Source: Flavobacteriales bacterium UBA2426 (lineage in GTDB: Bacteria; Bacteroidota; Bacteroidia; Flavobacteriales_F; PHOS-HE28). Taken from it: a DNA stretch of 13,101 nt. Below the pieces are notes generated by a model. That model saw only the letters and a program-made list of their open reading frames with translations. It was not told where the DNA came from and ran no database searches. Position 1 is the stretch's first letter, and the number at the start of each line of letters is the position of its first letter. A program made the position numbers and the translations under genes. Positions 1-6,296 of this stretch are shown one piece after another. Where the stretch lies: assembly GCA_002342985.1 (NCBI GenBank), contig DDRC01000129.1:18242-31342 (forward strand). The letters run 5' to 3'.

Positions 1-224
1 ACCACCACATCGCTGCCGGCGGTCTTGGCGTAATCGTTGGTGGAACCCACCAAGCGGGAGTCGAACAGGTTGATCGGGGAGGTCTGCCAGATATCCAGCG
101 CCTTGCCCTCGGCGAACCCTTCCTTGATATCGAGCAGCACCACTTCGTTGGCCAGCTCCCAACGGGCGACGGCGTCGGCGCAGGTGGCGCCTACATTTCC
201 GGCCCCTACAACAGTGACTTTCAT
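1..224 (-). CDS. mdh: Malate dehydrogenase, N-terminal part (gene continues past the left window edge)
   Basis: NAD-dependent malate dehydrogenase of the LDH-like type catalyses the interconversion of malate and oxaloacetate in the cytoplasm, as part of the TCA cycle. Translating the minus strand from the ATG at 224-222 gives about 74 residues, still open at base 1. The protein begins [20 protein letters not shown], with the glycine-rich Rossmann motif GAGNVG at residues 7-12 that binds the NAD pyrophosphate. The second strand ends in VVLLDI; its aspartate near residue 32 is the one that selects NAD over NADP. The following segments EGKALDIWQ and the [16 protein letters not shown] stretch are typical of the MDH/LDH family. 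Only the first quarter or so of a usual ~310-residue enzyme is present. No clear Shine-Dalgarno sequence precedes the start. The gene is divergent from the sigma factor gene and has no evident functional link to it. Lactate dehydrogenase is the alternative, but MDH fits this phylum better. Confidence 0.88.
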   Translation of the reverse strand, partial: MKVTVVGAGNVGATCADAVARWELANEVVLLDIKEGFAEGKALDIWQTSPINLFDSRLVGSTNDYAKTAGSDVV

Positions 225-422
225 CCTGATCAAGCGGGGATTAAGAGGTTTCGTAGGACCGGGCGTTCCCGGCCGGCGCGAAGGTAGGTCGCCCTACGGC
301 GCCTGGGGCGTGACAGTTATCAGCGGCTGTTGACAGTCTTGAAAGGCACGGAGGCATCCTTTGGCTGGGCCCTGCGTCTACCCTCCCGTATGGCTATCTT
401 GTCGGCACCAAGCAAGAGCTCC
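225..422. promoter_or_regulatory. Divergent intergenic region between mdh and the sigma factor gene
   Basis: This ~200 bp non-coding spacer must hold the promoters for both divergent genes. The hexamer TGACAG occurs twice in direct orientation, at 311-316 and 331-336, exactly 20 bp apart. The second copy lies inside the near-palindrome CTGTTGACAG (327-336). On the minus strand, TACCTTCG (286-279) is one mismatch from the Bacteroidota -7 element TAnnTTTG and would give mdh a leader of about 45-50 nt, but no good -33 TTTG element sits at the right distance. On the plus strand no convincing TTTG / TAnnTTTG pair was found. Seeing repeats is direct observation; calling them operators is inference. 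Confidence 0.4.
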
Positions 423-1064
423 ATGGCCGCTCCCGTGGCATCCGACCGTCCCGCCCCCCGCCTCACGCTCTCGTGGGTCAACCTCGAGGGGCAGCAGGCG
501 GTTTTCGAGGAGCTGGTGGACGGCTGTCTGGCCAACGACCGGCGCGCCCAGCAGCGGGTGCATGAGCTTTTCTACGGCAAGATGATGGCGGTGTGCATGC
601 GCTACACCAAGAACACCGACCAGGCCAAGGATATCCTCCAGGACGGCTTCATCAAGGTCTTCCGGAGCATGGAATCCTACAACCGCGCGGGCTCGTTCGA
701 AGGGTGGATCCGACGCATCATCGTGAACACCGCCATCGATCATTTCCGGCGCAGCAAGAACGCCTACCTGCTCCTGGGCGAGGAGCGGAGCATCGAGGAC
801 TTCGGCGACGAGGATGCCGAAGACACCCTGGCCGAAGAGGAGGGCGATGATCTGCCGGACCTGAAGCCCGCCGATGTGATCAATGCGATGCAGAAGCTCA
901 CTCCTGCCTACCGGACGGTGTTCAACCTGTACGTGTTCGAGGAAATGACCCACAAGGAGATCGCCGACTCACTCGGGATCAACGTAGGCACCAGCAAGAG
1001 CAACCTGGCCAAGGCCAAGGCCAACCTGAAGAAACTGCTTCGCAAGGAGCACAAGATCAATTAA
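423..1064 (+). CDS. ECF-type RNA polymerase sigma-70 family factor
   Basis: Extracytoplasmic-function sigma factor that would direct core RNA polymerase to a specific promoter set. From ATG 423 the protein has 213 residues. Region 2 spans about residues 31-112 and includes the core-binding and -10 recognition helix with DQAKDILQDGFIKVFRS, the GSFEGWIRRIIVNTAIDHFRR segment and the basic end RRSKN. A strongly acidic linker (about 114-150, many Asp/Glu) separates it from region 4 at about 151-213, where LTPAYRTVFNLYVFEEMTHK leads into the helix-turn-helix EIADSLGINVGTSKSNLAKA. The reading frame is open upstream to an ATG at 390 and a TTG at 330. ATG 423 is preferred because the extra residues look unlike any sigma domain, but ATG 390 cannot be excluded. 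The gene is followed after only 13 bp by a membrane protein gene, the usual position for an anti-sigma factor. Confidence 0.9.
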   Translation: MAAPVASDRPAPRLTLSWVNLEGQQAVFEELVDGCLANDRRAQQRVHELFYGKMMAVCMRYTKNTDQAKDILQDGFIKVFRSMESYNRAGSFEGWIRRIIVNTAIDHFRRSKNAYLLLGEERSIEDFGDEDAEDTLAEEEGDDLPDLKPADVINAMQKLTPAYRTVFNLYVFEEMTHKEIADSLGINVGTSKSNLAKAKANLKKLLRKEHKIN

Positions 1065-1077
1065 CCGTAGACGCACG

Positions 1078-2337
1078 ATGAAGACCTCCGACGCCTTCGA
1101 GCGCGCAGTGAAGGACTCCTTGGAGTCCTACGAGGTGCCGTACAACTCGGCCGATTGGGCGATGGTGGAGCGCGAGCTTGACAAGCAGATGGTGACCAAA
1201 GGGCGGTGGTCGTCCGGTCTTCTCGTGCTGTTGCTCGGCGGAACGCTCGCACTTGCCTCCACGGTGCACCTCATGCTCTCCACCTCCGGCACCACCGATT
1301 CCGGAATGGCTGCCCTGCCGGCCGAGCCGAAGCCCCAACCTCCACCGGCCACCCTTGCTGACCAGCCGCCCCCTGAACAGGATGCCATGGAGCCCATGGC
1401 CCATCCCTCCGGCCAGCCGGTGACGGTGCGCGATGAGGCACCTGCCACAACCGTTCCTGCCGCGCAGCCGGCCAAGGCCCCTGCTACCAGCGCGGGCGTC
1501 TCACCTGAACCTGCGGTGATTCCCGCCGCTGCGGTTGCCGCACCGGCCTCCGCTGATGTCGCCATCCGCCCCAGCGTCACGGAAGGCTGCCCGGGCACCT
1601 CGGTCATGTTCGAAGTGAGCAACGAACCGAACGCCGGCACACGGATGCTGTGGAACTTCGGGGACGGCAGCTTCTCCACCGAAGCCGCACCGAAGCATGC
1701 CTACTCGAAGGCCGGGCGCTACGAGGTGACCCTCTCCATGTCCTCCGCCTCCGGGGGCACCATCTTCAACAAGCCGGTCTCCGATGTGATCGTCATCCAT
1801 GAGCGTCCGGAGGCGGCGTTCAGCCCGATGCTCCAGGAATACGAGGACCGCGTGCCGTCGGTGCACTTCGAGAACAAGAGCCTGAAGGGGCTGTCCTACC
1901 GCTGGGACTTCGGCGACGGCAGCACCTCCACGCTGCAGGTGCCGACGCACGTCTACAAGAAGGCCGGTGACTACACCGTGACCTTGGAAGTGACCAATGC
2001 CGTGGGCTGCACCGATCGCACCGAGCGTACCGTCAACATCAAGTCGGACTATAACCTCAAGGCTGCGGCCTCCTTCTCCCCCAACGGCGATGGCGTGGAG
2101 GACAACTTCATCCCTGACGCGCTGCGCACGCTCGGCCGCAAGTTCAGGATGACGGTGCACGACCCCACCACGGGAGCGCTCGTGTACGAGACCACCGACG
2201 CGCGCAGGCCATGGAACGGCCGGGTGAACGGCGTGGGCCAGCCTTGCCCCACCGGTGACTACGTGTGGATGGTGGAAATGAGGGACGGTGAAGCCTTGGG
2301 CGGCACCTATAACGGCAGCATAAGCTTGCTACGATAG
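1078..2337 (+). CDS. Single-pass membrane protein with two PKD domains and a CHU_C-like C-terminus; candidate anti-sigma factor/sensor
   Basis: The product has 419 residues. Residues 1-43 form a charged, probably helical segment (DAFERAVKDSLESYEVPYNS, then ADWAMVERELDKQ) ending in KGR just before a hydrophobic helix at about 46-66. By the positive-inside rule this places the N-terminus in the cytoplasm. Residues ~68-165 are a Pro/Ala-rich linker long enough to reach across the periplasm. Two PKD domains follow (about 167-244 with WNFGDGSFS, and 245-326 with WDFGDGSTS). The C-terminal domain (about 327-419) has the CHU_C signature SFSPNGDGVEDNF, a WNG motif and the final GSISLLR. It lacks the usual FDRWG motif (HDPTTG instead). 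The gene lies 13 bp after the ECF sigma gene and ahead of a terminator, so co-transcription is very likely. Acting as the anti-sigma factor is inferred from position and topology; the N-terminus is not a recognised zinc anti-sigma fold. No Shine-Dalgarno sequence is visible. Confidence 0.87.
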   Translation: MKTSDAFERAVKDSLESYEVPYNSADWAMVERELDKQMVTKGRWSSGLLVLLLGGTLALASTVHLMLSTSGTTDSGMAALPAEPKPQPPPATLADQPPPEQDAMEPMAHPSGQPVTVRDEAPATTVPAAQPAKAPATSAGVSPEPAVIPAAAVAAPASADVAIRPSVTEGCPGTSVMFEVSNEPNAGTRMLWNFGDGSFSTEAAPKHAYSKAGRYEVTLSMSSASGGTIFNKPVSDVIVIHERPEAAFSPMLQEYEDRVPSVHFENKSLKGLSYRWDFGDGSTSTLQVPTHVYKKAGDYTVTLEVTNAVGCTDRTERTVNIKSDYNLKAAASFSPNGDGVEDNFIPDALRTLGRKFRMTVHDPTTGALVYETTDARRPWNGRVNGVGQPCPTGDYVWMVEMRDGEALGGTYNGSISLLR

Positions 2338-2358
2338 TGTTGAGAAGACGAAACCCAT

Positions 2359-2392
2359 GGACCCGGCCCGGCAAGGCCGGGTCCGTAATTTT
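2359..2392 (+). terminator. Intrinsic terminator after the sigma factor/membrane protein unit
   Basis: A perfect 10-bp inverted repeat, GGACCCGGCC (2359-2368) and GGCCGGGTCC (2375-2384), with a 6-nt loop CGGCAA, is followed by GTAATTTT. It lies 22 bp after the stop codon at 2337. The GC-rich stem and the short T-run make it a good factor-independent terminator, separating the regulatory pair from the large surface-protein genes. Confidence 0.8.
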
Positions 2393-2480
2393 GGACCGAG
2401 GCAACCCGGAGGCCCTGTCCTGCATCATGGAGTGTAAGGGAACAGGCCTTCTGGCGCACCCAATTCAAGCACGCCCAACC

Positions 2481-5400
2481 ATGCACATTCGTCCGTTATC
2501 CCGGGCCGGCCTTACGATCATCCTTGCACTGCTCCTGGCTGGCGGGGTTTCCGCGCAGCAATTCAGCATCACCGCGGGCAGCATCACCACCTGCGCAGGC
2601 GTGCTGGAGGACAGCGGCGGCCCAGCCGCGGAGTACGGCAACAATGAGAACTTCACGGTGGTCATCTGCCCGGACAACCCAGGGGATGGCATCTCGCTGA
2701 CCTGGGCCGTTTTCGGCTTGAGCACCGCCGGTGCCCAGAACACCTGGGACCGCATCCGCATCTGGGATGGCGACAACACGGGTGCCACCTTCCTTGGGGA
2801 ATATACCGGCGGCGGCCTGCTCGGCCTCATCACCTCCGCCACCAGCTTCAATCCCACCGGTTGCCTGACGGTGCAGTTCATCTCCAACGGCACGGGAACA
2901 GGCGACTTCGCGGCATCCATCACCTGCTTCACACCCTGTGAACGGCCGGTGGCCGTCGCCTCCATGACCGGTGGCAGCCCCGCCTTGGTCTGCGTGGGTG
3001 AGCAGATCGACTTCGACGGATCCTCCTCATACGCGGCAACCGGCTTCAACATCATCAACTACGAATGGGTCTTCGACGATGGCTCCACCGCCAACGGGCC
3101 CACGGCAAGCCATTCCTTCACCGAGCCCGGCGAGTACGTGGTGCAGCTGAACCTGCTGGACGACAACGACTGCGTGAACTCCAATGTGGTGGACCTGCAG
3201 GTGCTGGTGAGCACAACCCCCAGCTTCATCGGCACCATGGAAAGCGTGGAAAGCTGCCTTGGCGCCACGGTGAACCTGAGCGCCGTGGTGAGCCCGGTGA
3301 CCTGGACCGGGATTCCCGAAGCCAACTTCGGCGATGGCGTGTACCTGCCCGATGACGTGGGCACCCCCTTCACCAGCGAGATCAATTTCACGCAGTTCGA
3401 ACCGGGGCAGATGCTCACGAACGCCAACGACCTGCAGACCATCTGCGTCAGCATGGAGCACAGCTTCATGGGAGACCTGGTGCTGTCGGTGACCTGCCCC
3501 AACGGGCAGGTGATCATCCTGCACCAGCAGGGCGGCGGCGGCACCTACATCGGCGCAGCCAACGACGGAGATGGGAACCTGAACCCGGTGGCCGGCACCT
3601 GCTGGGATTATTGCTGGTCGGCGAATGCACCGAACGGCACCTTCGCCCAATGCGCCGCCTTCGGGGCCACGCCGAATGTGATGCAGGGCGGCACGCCGCA
3701 GAATAACGCTCTGATCCCGGATACCTATACCGCCGTACAGCCCTGGACCAACCTGCAAGGGTGCCCGCTGAATGGAACCTGGACCTTTACCTCACTGGAC
3801 CTTTGGGGCGCGGACAACGGATTCCTGTGCAGCTGGGAGCTGAACTTCAACCCGGCCATCATCCCCGACGTCACGCAATTCACCCCGGACCTGGGCACCT
3901 CCACTTTGGATTCGGCCTATTGGACCGGTCCGTTCCTGGTCACGGACCCGAACGATCCGCTGATCGCCACCGCCACCCCGAGTCAGGCGGGTACGTTCGA
4001 CTACTCCTTCCACGTGACCGACAACTTCGGCTGCACCTACGACACCACCATCACGGTGACTGTTGCGCCGCAGATGGAGATCGATGCCGGCCCCGACATC
4101 ATTCTTTGCACGGACGCTGAACCGATGGCCGGCCAGGTGGTTGCGAATGGACCACCGGCCAATTGCGTGTGGACGCTGATCCTGGAGGAGACCTTCGGCG
4201 ATAGCTGGAATGGCGGGGCCAACCTGGCCGTGACCATCGATGGGGTGACCACCAACTACACGGTGCCCGCCGGCCAGACCCAGCTCATCTTCCCCTTGAA
4301 CGTGAGCACAGGCTCCAGCATGCAGCTGCTCTATACGCAAGGCACCATCTGGAACAACGAGAATTCCTTCCAGCTCCTTAACGACCTCGGCGCAACGGTC
4401 TATGATTCCCCGCAGGGTCCGCCTACCGGCGTGGCCTGGGCCGGGGTGGTGAGCTGCGGCGGCGGCACCTCCCCCATCGTTTGGGAGTGGACGCCGACCG
4501 ACGGGCTGGATGACCCGAGCGACCCAACGACCAACGTCTACACCACCTCGCCTACCTGGTACTACTTGTCGGCCTATCCCCTCGGATCCCCGGAATGCGC
4601 GGTCATGGACAGCGTGCTGGTGAGCCCCGACCCCTCCATCGATGCCGGGCAGGATGCCGCGATCACCATCTGCGCCAGCGACCCCAACTTCCTGATGACC
4701 GACTCGCTGGGCGGCACCCCCGATGCCGGCGGTGTGTGGACCACGAGCGGCTGCGCCGTAGTGCCGAACCAGTTCATCTCGGTGAACGGGGTGACCGATG
4801 TGTACACCTACACGGTGACGAGCCCTGCCGGGTGCGTGGCCACGGCGCAATTGGACATCACGGTCATTCCCGCCGATGACCCCACGTGCTGCGGATTCAT
4901 CACCATGGGTCCTTCCGCCTACTCGTGCAACCTCACCATCGGCCTTTCGGTGGACCCCGGCAACACGGGCACGGGGCAGTGGAGCGGCCCCGCGGGCGCC
5001 GTATTCGCCGACCCCAGCGCCACGGAGACCACGGTGACCCTGCCGGCGGGCATGGGCGGCACGCATTGGTTCTACTGGATCGAGGATGATGGCGCCTTCT
5101 GCTACTTGGTAGACAGCGTGCAGATGACGCTTACGGACTCCATCGTCATCGCCTTCAACGCCACGGACGCGGTGTGCTATACCTACTGCGATGGCACCGC
5201 GCAAGCCTCCGTGACCGGCGGCAATACCGCCACTGACTTCCTCTTCGACTGGAGCACCGGGCTGAACGGTGTGGGCGAGCGCGACGTGAACAACCTGTGC
5301 GCCGGCACCTATACGGTGACCGTCACCGACGACAACGGCTGCACGGGCAGCAATTCCGTGGTCATCAATGAGCCCGTGCTGCTGGAGATCGACTCCATCG

Positions 5401-6146
5401 CGTTCCAGCCGGTGACTTGCTCGGGTGATTGCGATGGCCAGGTGGAGGTTTACGACCCGGAGGCCCTGCTCTACAGCTACGACAATGGAGCCACTTGGGT
5501 GCCCGATGCCATCCTCACCGGTGCATGCGAGCAGCTCTATCCGATCCGCATCCAGAATGCAGCCGGATGCTTCGGCACCGGCAGCACCATCGTGACGGGC
5601 CCTCCGCCGGTGGTGTCCGACTTCGTTTGGAATCCCATCCCCGCCACGGTATCCGACCCGCGCATCTGGTTCGGCAATACGAGCACGGGGGCGGAGACCT
5701 ACTTCTGGGACATTGCCGGACTCGCCACCAGCACCGAAGAAGCCCCCTTCTTCCAATTCACCAACAAGGAGCCGGGGCAGTACGAGGTCTGCCTTACGGC
5801 CTACAACTACAACCAATGCGCCGATACGATGTGCCACACCGTGGTCATCGACGACATCCTCTTCGTTTACGTGCCCAACACCTTCACGCCGGATGGCGAT
5901 GACCTGAACGAGACCTGGGGCATGAGCACGAACATCCCGGCCATCACCTCCTTCGAGCTGCGCGTGTTCGACCGTTGGGGGCAGGTGGTGTACCAAACGG
6001 ACAGTCCGTACCAATTCTGGAACGGTGCCAGGAACAACTCCGGCGACATCCTGAAGACGGACGTCTACGCCTACCGCATCACCTACGAGATCAAGGACAC
6101 CGAGACCCGCAAGGAACTGATGGGCCATGTGACCCTAATCAAGTGA
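2481..6146 (+). CDS. Large secreted multidomain surface protein, T9SS type B cargo (paralog 1 of 3)
   Basis: The product has 1221 residues from ATG 2481. That start is chosen because a Sec signal peptide begins there (residues 1-26, LTIILALLLAGGVSAQ); the open frame upstream crosses the terminator. Domains in order: CUB-like (about 27-150), PKD (155-241, EWVFDDGS), proprotein-convertase P-like (254-458, with HSFMGDL, HQQGGGG and DLWGADNGFLCSW), Ig-like (480-529), the DSFGDGWNG domain (560-658, degenerate here as ETFGDSWNGG), a short WEWTP segment (669-718), one ~80-residue Ig-like repeat (717-800), a second Ig-like module (801-892), two SprB-like modules (891-1045), a PKD-like module (1044-1126), and CHU_C (about 1126-1221, with NTFTPDGDDLNETW, VFDRWG and final GHVTLIK). 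CHU_C is the T9SS type B sorting signal, so export across the outer membrane is expected. No enzyme active site is visible. An adhesin or matrix role is inference. Confidence 0.9.
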   Translation: MHIRPLSRAGLTIILALLLAGGVSAQQFSITAGSITTCAGVLEDSGGPAAEYGNNENFTVVICPDNPGDGISLTWAVFGLSTAGAQNTWDRIRIWDGDNTGATFLGEYTGGGLLGLITSATSFNPTGCLTVQFISNGTGTGDFAASITCFTPCERPVAVASMTGGSPALVCVGEQIDFDGSSSYAATGFNIINYEWVFDDGSTANGPTASHSFTEPGEYVVQLNLLDDNDCVNSNVVDLQVLVSTTPSFIGTMESVESCLGATVNLSAVVSPVTWTGIPEANFGDGVYLPDDVGTPFTSEINFTQFEPGQMLTNANDLQTICVSMEHSFMGDLVLSVTCPNGQVIILHQQGGGGTYIGAANDGDGNLNPVAGTCWDYCWSANAPNGTFAQCAAFGATPNVMQGGTPQNNALIPDTYTAVQPWTNLQGCPLNGTWTFTSLDLWGADNGFLCSWELNFNPAIIPDVTQFTPDLGTSTLDSAYWTGPFLVTDPNDPLIATATPSQAGTFDYSFHVTDNFGCTYDTTITVTVAPQMEIDAGPDIILCTDAEPMAGQVVANGPPANCVWTLILEETFGDSWNGGANLAVTIDGVTTNYTVPAGQTQLIFPLNVSTGSSMQLLYTQGTIWNNENSFQLLNDLGATVYDSPQGPPTGVAWAGVVSCGGGTSPIVWEWTPTDGLDDPSDPTTNVYTTSPTWYYLSAYPLGSPECAVMDSVLVSPDPSIDAGQDAAITICASDPNFLMTDSLGGTPDAGGVWTTSGCAVVPNQFISVNGVTDVYTYTVTSPAGCVATAQLDITVIPADDPTCCGFITMGPSAYSCNLTIGLSVDPGNTGTGQWSGPAGAVFADPSATETTVTLPAGMGGTHWFYWIEDDGAFCYLVDSVQMTLTDSIVIAFNATDAVCYTYCDGTAQASVTGGNTATDFLFDWSTGLNGVGERDVNNLCAGTYTVTVTDDNGCTGSNSVVINEPVLLEIDSIAFQPVTCSGDCDGQVEVYDPEALLYSYDNGATWVPDAILTGACEQLYPIRIQNAAGCFGTGSTIVTGPPPVVSDFVWNPIPATVSDPRIWFGNTSTGAETYFWDIAGLATSTEEAPFFQFTNKEPGQYEVCLTAYNYNQCADTMCHTVVIDDILFVYVPNTFTPDGDDLNETWGMSTNIPAITSFELRVFDRWGQVVYQTDSPYQFWNGARNNSGDILKTDVYAYRITYEIKDTETRKELMGHVTLIK

Positions 6147-6163
6147 TACCCTGATTGTCAAGC

Positions 6164-6191
6164 GGAAGGGCGGCCCAAGGGCCGCCCTTCC
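6164..6191 (+). terminator. Strong GC-rich hairpin after paralog 1, probable terminator
   Basis: A perfect 13-bp inverted repeat pairs 6164-6176 (GGAAGGGCGGCCC) with 6179-6191 (GGGCCGCCCTTCC), leaving only AA between the arms. In practice the innermost pair opens to a CAAG tetraloop. It lies 17 bp after the stop codon at 6146. The following sequence CCATTGCAC has no T-run, so it is not a classical intrinsic terminator. It could still stop or pause polymerase, or protect the 3' end of the message. Confidence 0.6.
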
Positions 6192-6296
6192 CCATTGCAC
6201 GGACCAATGCACAGCACTCCAAGGCACCGCATGGCAAATTCCCTACGTCATTGGACCGTATCCGCGATCTTGCAGCCCCTCCCACATCTCCCCGGG

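Noticed and set aside
37..333. Plus-strand open frame overlapping the mdh start and the divergent spacer
   Set aside because: It lies antisense to a convincing malate dehydrogenase N-terminus and has no recognisable motif.
330..422. Upstream TTG (330) and ATG (390) starts for the sigma factor
   Set aside because: The added residues show no sigma-factor feature and cover the probable promoter region. ATG 390 remains possible; TTG 330 is unlikely.
2337..2480. In-frame extension of paralog 1 upstream to the end of the membrane protein gene
   Set aside because: It would translate through the terminator hairpin and bury the signal peptide behind 48 residues. The ATG at 2481 directly starts a normal Sec signal.
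2393..2480. TTTTGG at 2389-2394 as a -33 element for paralog 1
   Set aside because: No TAnnTTTG-like -7 element follows at the proper distance, and the T-run is better explained as the terminator tail.
3792..6128. Long minus-strand open frame of 778 codons opposite paralog 1, and similar ones at 7998-9878 (626) and 11212-12558 (448)
   Set aside because: These are antisense frames to genes with clear domains and signal peptides. Their translations are rich in His, Gly, Arg, Ala and Val with no domain motif, as expected from the complement of GC-rich, Thr/Gly/Asp-rich coding sequence.
6195..6296. In-frame upstream ATGs (6195, 6207, 6231) for paralog 2
   Set aside because: They would lengthen the signal peptide to 50 residues or more; ATG 6297 gives a standard basic, hydrophobic, SAQ-ending leader.
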